Part shown: piece after piece, positions 8,870 through 17,684 of the stretch
Layout: the number at the start of each line of letters is the position of its first letter
How positions within the stretch are numbered: the first letter of the stretch is position 1
Origin: Actinoallomurus sp963736325
GTDB lineage: Bacteria > Actinomycetota > Actinomycetes > Streptosporangiales > Streptosporangiaceae
Direction: 5' to 3'
Length of the DNA: 64,000 nt
NCBI GenBank assembly: GCA_963736325.1
Contig: CAVTOG010000014.1
Span: 717,766-781,765 of the forward strand
The notes under the pieces: generated by a model
Database searches by the model: none
Told to the model about the DNA's origin: nothing
What the model saw: the letters and a program-made list of their open reading frames with translations, nothing else
Program-made: the position numbers and the translations under genes

Positions 8870-9574
8870 TTAGTCCGCTACGAGCGCTTGCGGCCGCTGC
8901 AGGATCCGGCGCAGGGCCGCGAGAAACTCGGCCACGACGGCGCCGTCGATGGCGCGGTGGTCGGCCGAGAGTGTGGCCCGCATGACGGCCGCGACCTGCA
9001 CGCTGCCGTTTCTGATTACCGGCGTCGGCTTGGCAGCGCCAACGGCCAGGATTGCGCATTGGGGTAGGTTGATGATGGCGTCGAATTGAGCGACGCCGTA
9101 CATGCCGAGGTTGGAGATGGTGAAGGTTCCACCTGTGATCTCGGATTGTTTGAGGTGGCCGGCAGCGGCGCGTTCGGTGAGGGCCTTCATTTCGCCGGAT
9201 ATTTCGTGCAAGGTCTTGCCGTTGGCGCTGCGGATCACGGGTGCGAGCACGCCGCCGGGTACCGCGACCACCACGGCGATGTGCGGCTCGGGATATCGGT
9301 GGATTTCGCCATCGATCAGATGAATGTTGATCTCGGGCCGCTCGATCAGTGCTGTCGCGCAGGCCTTGATCAGCAGGTCATTGACGGAAATCCGATCGTC
9401 GCCGTTTCTGGAGTTGAGTTCTTGTCGCAAGCGTAGAAGCTCGTCTGCCTCGATGTCGACGGCCACCCGATAGTGCGGTATGGACAGATGTGCTTCGGCC
9501 GTGTGTGCGGCGATCATTTTCCTCATGGGCGATAGCGGCATGCCCCTAGATGCCGGCTCCTGTATGGCCATCAT
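8870..9574 (-). CDS. 2-oxoacid dehydrogenase E2, catalytic acyltransferase domain only
   Basis: This 234-residue protein is the catalytic (inner core) domain of a dihydrolipoamide acyltransferase, which moves the acyl group from lipoamide to CoA. The active-site segment is DHRAIDG with His206 and Asp210. It has no lipoyl domain and no recognisable peripheral subunit-binding domain. Both are normally fused at the N-terminus of an E2 of about 400-500 residues. The lipoyl domain is instead the separate upstream gene at 9571-9813, whose stop overlaps this start as ATGA. The complex is therefore built from a split E2. The acyl substrate is not evident. Confidence 0.9.
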   Translation of the reverse strand: MMAIQEPASRGMPLSPMRKMIAAHTAEAHLSIPHYRVAVDIEADELLRLRQELNSRNGDDRISVNDLLIKACATALIERPEINIHLIDGEIHRYPEPHIAVVVAVPGGVLAPVIRSANGKTLHEISGEMKALTERAAAGHLKQSEITGGTFTISNLGMYGVAQFDAIINLPQCAILAVGAAKPTPVIRNGSVQVAAVMRATLSADHRAIDGAVVAEFLAALRRILQRPQALVAD

Positions 9575-9813
9575 TGACTCTCTTCGATCACCGCGATCTC
9601 GGTGTGTACCTCGGCGGTTTCACCTTCAGCCAGCAGAATCTTTGTCAGGGTGCCGGTTACTGGAGCTGGAATCTCTTCGATCGCTTTAGCGGTCTCGACC
9701 TCAACGATGATCTCGCCTTCAGTTACCTGATCGCCTTCAGATTTCCACCATTTCGCGATGGTGGCCTCGACCGTGCCCATACCGGCCTTTGGGATCAAGA
9801 CCTTCGTCGTCAT
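9571..9813 (-). CDS. Stand-alone lipoyl carrier domain of the E2 component
   Basis: An 80-residue biotinyl/lipoyl-attachment domain. The lipoylated lysine is K43 in the ETAKA motif, flanked by the usual beta-sandwich pattern (VLIPKAGMG at the start, PAPVTGTL after the Lys). It would carry acyl groups between E1 and the catalytic E2 encoded next. It is four bases overlapped with E2 and 31 bases after E1beta, so it is co-transcribed. A free lipoyl carrier resembles GcvH in concept but the sequence is of the E2 type. Confidence 0.9.
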   Translation of the reverse strand: MTTKVLIPKAGMGTVEATIAKWWKSEGDQVTEGEIIVEVETAKAIEEIPAPVTGTLTKILLAEGETAEVHTEIAVIEESQ

Positions 9814-9844
9814 ATGACCACTCCACAGCTAGTCTCGGGTCGGG

Positions 9845-10837
9845 TTAGAGGATGCTTTTCACGGCTTCGGCAATACTGTCTTTGCTCGGATAGAGCTGCT
9901 TTTCCAGCGCTGGACTGAACGGGATATGCACATCGGGAGTGCACACGCGGCGGATCCGGCTGGTCAGATGCTCGAACGCCTCCTCCGCGACCCGCGCGGC
10001 TATCTCCCCGCCGGCGTTGCAGGTGCGGTTGGCGTTGTCAACTACGACCAGCCGCGTCGTCTTCGCCACCGATGTGATGATCGTTTCCAGGTCCAGCGGC
10101 ACGAGCGTGCGCGGATCGACGACCTCGACCGAGATCCCCTCGGTTTCCAGCGCTTCTGCGGCCGCGAGCGCGGGTCGGATACATCCCGCCACGGCTACGA
10201 CGGTCACATCACTTCCTGGACGTCTGACCTCGGCCGTCCCGATCGGCACCAGCAGTTCCGGATCGGTGGACACCTCCTGCTTGCTGGTCCACAGTGTGCT
10301 GTCTTCGAACACGACCACCGGGTCATCGTCTCGGATAGCCGATTTGAGCAACCCCTTCATATCCGCGGGCGTGGTCGGGGCAATGAGCTTGAGGCCGGGC
10401 GCATTCATGAACATCGGATACGGCCGGTCTGAATGCTGCGCGGCGATCGAGCGGTTGTAATACAGCGAACAGCGAAACACCGCCGGCACCATCATCTGCC
10501 CGCCGGTCATGTAGTGCAGTTTGCCCGCCTGGTTGATGATCTGGTCGGAGGCGAGGTACATGAAACTGGCGATCGACAGGGCCACGATCGGGCGGAGCCC
10601 GGTCATCGCCGCACCCACGGCGAGACCACTGAAACTATTCTCCGAGATCGGGGTGCTCCACACCCGTCGCTCGCCAAAGGAGTCCAACACCTTGCCGTCG
10701 CCATAGACTGCCAGGTCCTCACCCATCAGAATGACACGCTCATCTCGCGCCATTTCCTCGATCTGGGCCTGCGCGATCGCATTCATGTAACTGATGCGCT
10801 CGTGTGTTTTGGCGGGGGTGTGTGTAGAAGTAGTCAT
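9845..10837 (-). CDS. 2-oxoacid dehydrogenase E1 component, beta subunit
   Basis: A 330-residue thiamin-diphosphate enzyme subunit of the pyruvate/branched-chain/acetoin dehydrogenase type. Its N-terminal region contains MGEDLAVYGDG, and SENSFSGLAVGAAMTGLRP carries the conserved Glu that activates thiamin diphosphate (the E of SEN). The C-terminal transketolase-like domain includes VEVVDPRTLVPLD. It overlaps the alpha-subunit gene by four bases. Together they decarboxylate a 2-oxoacid and reductively acylate the lipoyl protein. No E3 gene is present in the window, so the housekeeping dihydrolipoamide dehydrogenase is presumably used. Confidence 0.92.
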   Translation of the reverse strand: MTTSTHTPAKTHERISYMNAIAQAQIEEMARDERVILMGEDLAVYGDGKVLDSFGERRVWSTPISENSFSGLAVGAAMTGLRPIVALSIASFMYLASDQIINQAGKLHYMTGGQMMVPAVFRCSLYYNRSIAAQHSDRPYPMFMNAPGLKLIAPTTPADMKGLLKSAIRDDDPVVVFEDSTLWTSKQEVSTDPELLVPIGTAEVRRPGSDVTVVAVAGCIRPALAAAEALETEGISVEVVDPRTLVPLDLETIITSVAKTTRLVVVDNANRTCNAGGEIAARVAEEAFEHLTSRIRRVCTPDVHIPFSPALEKQLYPSKDSIAEAVKSIL

Positions 10838-11856
10838 GATCGGGATCCACTGTGGCTCGCCGGGTAATTGATCGGGTCGACGTACATATGCCGATACACC
10901 TCGCTCGGGTCGGGCAACGGACTTTGTTCGGCGAAGCGGACCGCGTCGACGACCTCCTGGGCGACCTGTGTCTCGACCGCCATGAGCTCGTCTTCGGTGA
11001 GCCCGTCCGCGACCAAGACGTCATGGAAGAGCAGCAGTGGATCGCGGTGCCTGACGAATTCGTCGACCTCGGCCTCGGGCCGATACGGTTCCCCGATGAT
11101 GTTCAAACCGACCTGGTGCTCGTCGAACCGGTAGGTCTTCGCCTCGATCAGAGTCGGTCCGTCACCCCGGCGAGCCCGTTCGACGGCCGTGTGCGCCTGC
11201 TCGTACACCGCCGTCACGTCCTGGCCGTCCACGATCACACCCTCGATACCGTAGCCGGCCGCACGCAGGGCGATGTCCGGCTGCCCGTGACTATTCACTA
11301 CGGACGTGGTAATCGCATAGCGATTGTTCTCGCAGAAGAAGATGACCGGGAGCTTCCACACCGCGGCCATGTTGAGCGTCTCGTGGAACGTCCCCTGATT
11401 GCTCGCCCCGTCACCAAAGAATGTCACGGCCACCTGAGTGGTGCCTCGGACCTTCGCGCTCAATGCCGCACCGGCGGCCAACGGAATGCCGCCACCTACA
11501 ATGGCCGACTCGCCCAAAATGCCCACACTCGAATCTGCCAAATGCATCGAGCCGCCTCGGCCCTTGCAGATCCCGGTGGCTTTGCCCATCAACTCGGCCA
11601 TCAGACCACCGAGCTTGGCCCCCTTGCCGATCGGGTGACCGTGGGAACGGTGCGTGCCCGTAATATAGTCATCATCCCGCAACGCCATACACGCGCCTAC
11701 GATTGCGGCTTCATGCCCAATACTCGCATGATAGGCCCCAGGGATCTCGCCCGTTTGATAGAGCCTTGTGCCCTCCACCTCGAACTGGCGGATCCGCTGC
11801 ATCCGCCTATACGCTGCCATCTGCTGCTGCCTGTCCAGGGGCATAACTCGCTCCAC
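10834..11856 (-). CDS. 2-oxoacid dehydrogenase E1 component, alpha subunit
   Basis: A 340-residue thiamin-diphosphate-binding subunit. The cofactor motif is GDGASNQGTFHE...ENN, with GRGGSMHL upstream and THRSHGHPI in the substrate/phosphorylation-loop region. Length and order match acetoin/pyruvate dehydrogenase alpha subunits. An ALDH gene lies 21 bases upstream, suggesting that an aldehyde is oxidised to, or formed alongside, an acid handled by this complex; this is inference. The specific 2-oxoacid cannot be told from sequence. Confidence 0.92.
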   Translation of the reverse strand: MERVMPLDRQQQMAAYRRMQRIRQFEVEGTRLYQTGEIPGAYHASIGHEAAIVGACMALRDDDYITGTHRSHGHPIGKGAKLGGLMAELMGKATGICKGRGGSMHLADSSVGILGESAIVGGGIPLAAGAALSAKVRGTTQVAVTFFGDGASNQGTFHETLNMAAVWKLPVIFFCENNRYAITTSVVNSHGQPDIALRAAGYGIEGVIVDGQDVTAVYEQAHTAVERARRGDGPTLIEAKTYRFDEHQVGLNIIGEPYRPEAEVDEFVRHRDPLLLFHDVLVADGLTEDELMAVETQVAQEVVDAVRFAEQSPLPDPSEVYRHMYVDPINYPASHSGSRS

Positions 11857-11877
11857 ATTCTGTGGGATCAGCCAAGA

Positions 11878-13287
11878 TCAAACCGCCGGCCCAAAAACCA
11901 CGCTGCATGGCCGGGTCGCCGCGTCGAACGCCGCACGTTCCCCGGCCGCTCCCATACCACTCCACTTAGCCGGTTCGAAGATCAATTCAGGGCCGCCTCC
12001 TCGCCACTTGTTGACGTAGATGACCCCCGCGGGAATAAGCTGCGCGGCATGCGCATTTCTTTCCGACCCGGTATAGACTGTCGCGGTCAGTCCATAATTA
12101 CTCGCCCGGCTCTCCTCGATACCTTCCTCAAACGATTTGACCACCTGTACGGGTGCGACCGGGCCGAAGGTCTCCTCCCGCATTACCAGCATCGATCTGT
12201 CGACCTGCGTCAAGACCGTCGGCGGGTAGAAATACCCTGGCCCGGACGGCGTTTCCCCGCCGCACATGACCCGCGCTCCACGGTCGATGGCATCCGTTAC
12301 GTGGCCTTCGACGATGCTGCGTTGTCTTTCGTCGACCAGGGGACCAATGGGAATAGGGCCCGTACCCGTTGAGATGCTCTTGGCAACCCGCGCCAGCGCC
12401 GCGATGAAGTCATCGGCGATTCGTTCGTGGACGTATATCCTCTCCATCGACGTGCAGAGCTGACCGGAGTTGAGAAATGCCCCGACAGCCACCTCGGTCG
12501 CCGTCGCCACCACGTCCACGTCGGCATCGACAATGACCGGATCCTTGCCGCCCAGCTCGAGCACGGAACGATGCAGCTGTTTACCCGCCGCAGCCGCGAC
12601 GGCACGGCCCGATGGAACGGATCCGGTGAAGTGGCTTAGTCGCACAGCTGGGCTTTCGGAAAGCCGGGCGCCAGTAGCCGCCCCGCCGAGCACAAGGTTT
12701 ATTACTCCTGACGGCAGCGATGCAAAACACTCGACCAGCCGCACCGTGGACATGGGCGCCCGCTCCGAAGGTTTGACAACGACGGTGTTACCGGATGCGA
12801 GGATCGGTCCAAGTGCTGACAAGATGATCGAGCTGGCGGAATTCCACGGCGCTATCACCGCTGTAACACCCACCGGATGCCGAATGATCCGGGTTACTCC
12901 GCCTTCTCCACTCGATACTTCCGCCGCATACTCATAACTTCGTGCGCAGGCGAGGCTGTTCCGAAATGCTGCGACAGCGCCACCGACAGACGCACGACCT
13001 ATCTCACGAGGCCTGCCCATCTCTGCCTGTTCAACCTCGGCCAGATCGGCGGCATGATTGCCCACCCGCTCGATGCATTGCTCGAGGAGATCAAGGCGGG
13101 CAGCCAGCCCGATGCGAACCCATTCATCCGCCGCAGCCTCCGCTGCGCCTACCGCTATCCCCACCTCGGCAAGCGAATCCGCTGGAAAGCGGGCGATCGG
13201 CTCCCCGGTCGCCGGGCTCACGACATCACACAGTTCCGCCGCCGGCGGCTTCCATTCGCCGTCGAGATAGCTTCTCAGAATCTCCAT
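11878..13287 (-). CDS. NAD(P)-dependent aldehyde dehydrogenase
   Basis: A 469-residue ALDH-superfamily enzyme that oxidises an aldehyde to an acid. Conserved residues are Asn149 in APWN, the general base Glu244 in LELGGKDP, and the nucleophile Cys278 in NSGQLCTS. The late EETFGPVAPV motif is also present. Length is normal. It resembles the ALDH at 31299-32711 and the broken copy at 57712-58568, particularly in the ending (FDAATRP). It lies in the long operon between the prolyl oligopeptidase and E1alpha. Confidence 0.92.
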   Translation of the reverse strand: MEILRSYLDGEWKPPAAELCDVVSPATGEPIARFPADSLAEVGIAVGAAEAAADEWVRIGLAARLDLLEQCIERVGNHAADLAEVEQAEMGRPREIGRASVGGAVAAFRNSLACARSYEYAAEVSSGEGGVTRIIRHPVGVTAVIAPWNSASSIILSALGPILASGNTVVVKPSERAPMSTVRLVECFASLPSGVINLVLGGAATGARLSESPAVRLSHFTGSVPSGRAVAAAAGKQLHRSVLELGGKDPVIVDADVDVVATATEVAVGAFLNSGQLCTSMERIYVHERIADDFIAALARVAKSISTGTGPIPIGPLVDERQRSIVEGHVTDAIDRGARVMCGGETPSGPGYFYPPTVLTQVDRSMLVMREETFGPVAPVQVVKSFEEGIEESRASNYGLTATVYTGSERNAHAAQLIPAGVIYVNKWRGGGPELIFEPAKWSGMGAAGERAAFDAATRPCSVVFGPAV

Positions 13288-13322
13288 TGGTCCACTCCTT
13301 GCGTAAAGGCCCCTCGCGTCGG

Positions 13323-15416
13323 TCAGTCGCCGTCCGTCGGTGCATCGTGAATCAACTCACGTGTTGGTAGACCAAGCTGTCGCATGACGAAGGCGAGCCA
13401 TTCGGTGTGTTCCATGACCGCGATGTGTTTGTTCGTGGCCCAGCCGTGGCCGGCGTTTTCCCAGATTCGGATGAGTACGGGGTTGTCCGCGCTTGTGGCG
13501 GCCTGGAGCCGAGCCCCGAATTTTCGGGCGTGCCATGGAGGGCATCGTGGGTCGGTGTCGCCGGCGTCGAGGAACACCGCAGGGTAGGGGGTGTCGTCTT
13601 GGACGAGGTGGTAGGGAGAGAACGAGGCGAGCCGTCGCACGTCGTCGGGATCGGTCGGGTCGGCCAACTCGTTGGCGATGGCCATCCGGTCGTACGCATC
13701 GCGGCAGCCGCCGATCAGATCGAGCACGGGTACGCGTGGAACGACCGCTTTCCAGAGATCCGGCCGCTGTGTGATGGCGACGCCGCTGAGCAGACCACCG
13801 TTGGATCCGCCGGTGACGGCGAGTTGATCGCGAGTGGTGATCCCCGTGTCGAGGAGGTGCTGGGCGACGGAGAAAAGATCGGCATAGCAGTTCTTTTTGT
13901 TCGTCAGCCGACCCTCGTGCCACCATTGCCAGCCGAATTCGGCGCCGCCGCGAAGGTGTGCGTGAACGTAGACTCCACCGGCTTCGACGAAGGCGGCCAT
14001 CGCACCCGGAAACTGCGGCGCGAACGGGACGTTGTACCCGCCGTAGGCGTAGATCAGGGCCGGCTGCGCGGACGTACGGTCGAGATCGCGGCGATAGACG
14101 AGGTGGTAGGGCACACTCGTGGCGTCCGCGGAGATCGCCTGGCGGTCCTCGACGATCGCGTTGTCGACAACCGCGGCCGGCGGCCGCAGCAGGTCGAGCT
14201 CGCCGGTGTCGGCACCGTATTGGTAGGTGGCCCATGCGCTGGTCAGCGTGGAGAAATTGAACAGATACCTGTCGGGATGACCACGCCCGAGCAGGCTCAT
14301 GATCGGGAAGGATCCTCTGGCGATCGCTCCCTCACCCGGCAGGGGGATTTGACCGAGCGACTCGCCCTTGGCGTTCACGATTCGCAGCCGGGCATACGCA
14401 TCGACGAACTCCCCCAGGACGAGGCGGTCACCCATCGGTGTCAGGGTGCGGATCACCGCATCGGAGATGGGGACCAACTCGCGCCAGGACGAGGTGTCGT
14501 TGGGGTCGGCGCTGTCGAGCGGGATCGCGACCACTCTGCCGCGGGGCGAATGCTCGTCCGTGGCGACGGCAATGTAGTCATCGCCCAGGACATGGCCAAC
14601 GAGTGGACCGTCGAACGCGGTGACGAATGGGCGCCAGACGAGCTCGTCAGATCCGTCCAGGCGAGCCACCGCGACCGGAAGTGTCGTCATCAGCCGTTCG
14701 GAGGCCACCGCGTATCTTCCGTCCGCGGATACGGTCACCGTGTGGTATTCGGTCGACTCCAGCCAGGGGACATCCGCCAACACCGTGGTCGGCTTGCCGT
14801 CGCGACCGTGGAAGTAGACGTGCTGGACGAAATCAACCGCCGCGCCATCGATCGCGCTGAAGAAGAAACCCTTCGAGTCGGCCAGCCAACTCACGCCGCC
14901 GGTGAAGTTGTCCATGAGGACTTGAGTCGGCGGGTCGGGCAGCTGCTCTCCGGTCCGCACGTCGATCAGCTGGATACGGTTCTGCTCACTGCCATCGGTG
15001 CAGAGCCCGACCGCCAAAATGGTGCCGTCAGGAGAGGGCGCAATCCAGGAAACGAACAACGGTGTGTCGTGGTTGTCGCCGCCGGGATCGAAAACCACCC
15101 TTCCCGCACCGAAGGGAGCTTCGCTTACCAGTACTTGAGGTGTGGCAGCGGAGGTTTCCGTACGAAACCATCGCCCGGCGGCGTAGCTGGGAAGACCTGG
15201 GGAACGTGGTGCGTTGAACCGCTCCACCAGTTGCTTCAGCCGGTGAAAATGGGGCCAGTCACGGACATAGCTCGCGGCTAGCTCGTTCTGTTCGCGTTGC
15301 CAGTCGCGCACCTCGGCGGTGGCTTCCTCCAACCAGCGGTACGGATCGGCAAAACAGACTCCGGCCAGCTCTTCCGTCGCATCGACGGTGCGGGTCTTGG
15401 GATAACGCAATGACAC
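13323..15416 (-). CDS. Prolyl oligopeptidase family serine peptidase (S9)
   Basis: A 697-residue S9A-type peptidase with an N-terminal seven-bladed beta-propeller and a C-terminal alpha/beta-hydrolase domain. The nucleophile is about Ser538 in GGSNGG, an acid is in the LDAGDTDPRC segment, and the His is about 657 in NAGHGWA. There is no signal peptide, so it is cytoplasmic and would cut short internalised peptides after proline or a similar residue. It is a clear paralogue of the equally long protein at 39095-41188. It is second in the operon, 15 bases after the amidohydrolase. Confidence 0.92.
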   Translation of the reverse strand: MSLRYPKTRTVDATEELAGVCFADPYRWLEEATAEVRDWQREQNELAASYVRDWPHFHRLKQLVERFNAPRSPGLPSYAAGRWFRTETSAATPQVLVSEAPFGAGRVVFDPGGDNHDTPLFVSWIAPSPDGTILAVGLCTDGSEQNRIQLIDVRTGEQLPDPPTQVLMDNFTGGVSWLADSKGFFFSAIDGAAVDFVQHVYFHGRDGKPTTVLADVPWLESTEYHTVTVSADGRYAVASERLMTTLPVAVARLDGSDELVWRPFVTAFDGPLVGHVLGDDYIAVATDEHSPRGRVVAIPLDSADPNDTSSWRELVPISDAVIRTLTPMGDRLVLGEFVDAYARLRIVNAKGESLGQIPLPGEGAIARGSFPIMSLLGRGHPDRYLFNFSTLTSAWATYQYGADTGELDLLRPPAAVVDNAIVEDRQAISADATSVPYHLVYRRDLDRTSAQPALIYAYGGYNVPFAPQFPGAMAAFVEAGGVYVHAHLRGGAEFGWQWWHEGRLTNKKNCYADLFSVAQHLLDTGITTRDQLAVTGGSNGGLLSGVAITQRPDLWKAVVPRVPVLDLIGGCRDAYDRMAIANELADPTDPDDVRRLASFSPYHLVQDDTPYPAVFLDAGDTDPRCPPWHARKFGARLQAATSADNPVLIRIWENAGHGWATNKHIAVMEHTEWLAFVMRQLGLPTRELIHDAPTDGD

Positions 15417-15431
15417 GACAGCGTTCCTCCA

Positions 15432-16661
15432 TCAACTCGAGCGGCGGTCTTTGACGAGCCGACCATCCTGGACGATCAGCACCACGCGGTCGCGAGCTGC
15501 AAAAAGCTCAGGAGACTCCAACGGGTTGCCGGCGAACGCTATGAGATCGGCTCGCTTGCCGACCTCGATCGTCCCTACCTCATCGCCGATGCCGAGAATG
15601 TCGGCGTTGATTCGCGTAGCCGACACCAGTGCGTCCATCGGCGTCTCGATTTTCGATCGCAGCAACAATTCGTTGCCGCGCAGGTCCTGCTTCGGCCCGA
15701 TCAGGTCCGAACCCAACCCCACGCGTACACCAGCCGCTCTAGAAATTTGAATGGCGTCGACCTGTCCCTGCCAGACCCCGCCCGCGCGGTGCGCCATGGT
15801 CGGTGGCAACCCGGCCTCAGCGGTGTCGTCGAGCAATGCGCGGACGACGGCAAGGGTAGGCACGTGGGCTACGTCGTGCTCGGCCATCAATTCGGCAGTT
15901 CCCTCGTCGATTTCCGAGCCATGTTCGACGCAGCGGACACCAGCCGAGACCGCGTTTCGGATGCCGGCGTTGTTGTGAGCATGCACGGTGACATAAGTCC
16001 CGCGAGCCTTGGCCTCAGCGACCGCGACCGCGATCTCTTCCACCGTGAACTGCGTATCGCTGAGCTTGTCGTGCCGGGAGACCACACCTCCCGTCACGCA
16101 CAGCTTTACGAACGTCGCTCCGCGCCGAAATCCCTCTCGCACATTCTTCCGCAATTGCTCCGGGCCATCCGACGACACCGAAAAAGTACGTAGGCCCGGG
16201 ATCGCGTGCTGGTCCCACGCCTCGGTCGGCTCCCAGTCGGCCCCCAAGTAGCCATGTCCACCGGTCTGGCAATGTATTGGTCCGCACTGAAGAATCCGGG
16301 GCCCCGGCATCTTGCCGGATGCCATCACATTGGCCAGCCCAGCGTCGATCCCGCCGGCGTCACGCACCGTGGTGAAACCGGCATCTAGGGTCTGCGCGCA
16401 GTTGGCGAACATGTCGGCGGCCAGGTCGGCCACCGACAGCACATGCCGAAAGCTGTCGTCGATATTGCTGGACAACCCCAGGTGTACGTGGGCATCGATC
16501 ATCCCGGGAGTCAGGGTGAGTCCGTCGCAATCGATCACCTCCGCACCTGCCGGAGGCGTCCCGCCGATGCCGGTTATCCGCCCGTCCTCCACCTGTACTG
16601 CCAGGCCAGGCATCGGATCTCGTCCAGAGCCGTCCACGACCAAGGCTCCCAGAAGCCACAT
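15432..16661 (-). CDS. Metal-dependent amidohydrolase (imidazolonepropionase/prolidase-like)
   Basis: A 409-residue amidohydrolase-1 superfamily enzyme. After the short N-terminal beta-sandwich comes the metal motif DAHVHLG. The likely metal-bridging Lys is in TFVKLCVTGG, and later ligands are in VTVHAHNN, VRCVEHGSEID and GLGSDL. This pattern is that of Xaa-Pro dipeptidase/imidazolonepropionase-like proteins. It is the first gene of the long minus-strand operon. It faces the TetR gene at 16847, and palindromes in the intervening 185 bases probably control both. Confidence 0.88.
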   Translation of the reverse strand: MWLLGALVVDGSGRDPMPGLAVQVEDGRITGIGGTPPAGAEVIDCDGLTLTPGMIDAHVHLGLSSNIDDSFRHVLSVADLAADMFANCAQTLDAGFTTVRDAGGIDAGLANVMASGKMPGPRILQCGPIHCQTGGHGYLGADWEPTEAWDQHAIPGLRTFSVSSDGPEQLRKNVREGFRRGATFVKLCVTGGVVSRHDKLSDTQFTVEEIAVAVAEAKARGTYVTVHAHNNAGIRNAVSAGVRCVEHGSEIDEGTAELMAEHDVAHVPTLAVVRALLDDTAEAGLPPTMAHRAGGVWQGQVDAIQISRAAGVRVGLGSDLIGPKQDLRGNELLLRSKIETPMDALVSATRINADILGIGDEVGTIEVGKRADLIAFAGNPLESPELFAARDRVVLIVQDGRLVKDRRSS

Positions 16662-16791
16662 GGATGCTCACCCTCCGTGTATCGGTTCGGACGCTTGTCC
16701 AGGCAGATCGCCATCGCATGATCAGGGCCTAGTTCTAGAGCCGCGCCTGGTCGGCTACGGGCGATTTTGTCGCCACATGAGCGTCCACCCG

Positions 16792-16823
16792 TACCGTGGT
16801 AGGGTGCAGTCTCGAACCGCGGT
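16792..16823. promoter_or_regulatory. Paired palindromes in the divergent TetR/operon promoter region
   Basis: Two short palindromes of the same type lie just upstream of the TetR start: TACCGTGGTA at 16792-16801 and ACCGCGGT at 16816-16823. The same TACC-nn-GGTA core recurs at 17515-17524. They are likely operators of the TetR protein encoded at 16847, positioned to control both that gene and the divergent operon starting at 16661. Confidence 0.5.
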
Positions 16824-16846
16824 ACGTATTCTGTCAAGAGGTGGCC

Positions 16847-17443
16847 ATGACGACTTCCGTCCCAGCGAGCGAGGGCGCCCCGAAGCTCCCGCCGAAAGCC
16901 GAACGCATAGTCGAGGAGGCGGTGCGCTACATCCATGAGCATGGCCTGTCGTCATTTCAGCTGCGGGTGTTCGCCCCCACTATCGGCATCAGCCATCGGG
17001 TGATCATCCACTACTTCGGCAGCAAGGATCGCCTGCTCGCCGAGGTGTTCCATCGGGTGCGGCTCGATGACATCGTTCGCCTCCGCCGAACCGTCACCAC
17101 GGCACGCGAGCTGCTCCTTGAGCTGTGGGACTACTACACCGCCGAGGGCAACGAGCTCCGCATCTTCATGTTCTTCGACCTGTTCAGCACGGCATGCCAG
17201 CAGCCCGACCAGTTCGTCGACTTCCTCGACTCGCTTGACAGCTGGGTCTACTTCGCGGCTGAACTCGCTCAGCGCGAAGGGTTCAGACCGACCGACGCCA
17301 AGAGGCGGGCGCGCGCCGGCATCGCCGCAGTGCGCGGGCTGTACATAGACCTGCACTCCAGTGGTGACCGCAAGGGCTGTGAGGAGGCACTTCGGGAGCT
17401 TCTCGACGTGTTCTTTCCGGTAATGCCCAAGCGCCGGACCTGA
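16847..17443 (+). CDS. TetR family transcriptional regulator
   Basis: A 198-residue TetR regulator. The helix-turn-helix lies within residues about 28-60 (FQLRVFAPTIGISHRVIIHYFGSKD, here cited only as GISHRVIIHYFGSKD), followed by a helical ligand-binding domain. I use the ATG at 16847, preceded by AGAGGTGG; an upstream start at 16796 would add 17 residues but would run through the candidate operators. It is divergent from the 16661-6864 catabolic operon and upstream of a binding-protein/ABC transporter set with the same palindrome, so it may coordinate uptake and breakdown. Confidence 0.85.
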   Translation: MTTSVPASEGAPKLPPKAERIVEEAVRYIHEHGLSSFQLRVFAPTIGISHRVIIHYFGSKDRLLAEVFHRVRLDDIVRLRRTVTTARELLLELWDYYTAEGNELRIFMFFDLFSTACQQPDQFVDFLDSLDSWVYFAAELAQREGFRPTDAKRRARAGIAAVRGLYIDLHSSGDRKGCEEALRELLDVFFPVMPKRRT

Positions 17444-17493
17444 TCGGCTTCGCCTGGCCGAGGCTTCGCAGACAGTCTCTTGACATGCAACGA

Positions 17494-17525
17494 ACCGTGG
17501 TCCAGAGTACTCGGTACCACGGTAC
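17494..17525. promoter_or_regulatory. Operator-like inverted repeat upstream of the binding-protein operon
   Basis: GTACC-AC-GGTAC at 17514-17525 is a 12-base palindrome. The half ACCGTGG at 17494-17500 is also inverted relative to CCACGGT at 17517-17523, so a larger repeat with a 16-base spacer exists. The core equals the palindrome upstream of the preceding TetR gene. The region 17444-17684 otherwise holds only the ribosome site GAGGAG at 17674-17679. Confidence 0.5.
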
Positions 17526-17684
17526 GGATCAGACGTCATTGACGTGATCGCACCGTAGAACACCCGAGGCATCCGCCGACTAGATGCCAACTTCCTGTTA
17601 GCAACACTCATTACCAAGACGCCGGTCCAGTGAGCGACATTCGCCCGCCGTCGTCCTTTTGGCAGGGAAATTCGAGGAGTAACG

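Noticed and set aside
10852..12372. 506-codon plus-strand open frame
   Set aside because: Antisense to E1alpha and ALDH, both with complete active-site motifs.
13407..15281. 624-codon plus-strand open frame
   Set aside because: Antisense to the prolyl oligopeptidase, whose active-site motifs are all in place on the minus strand.
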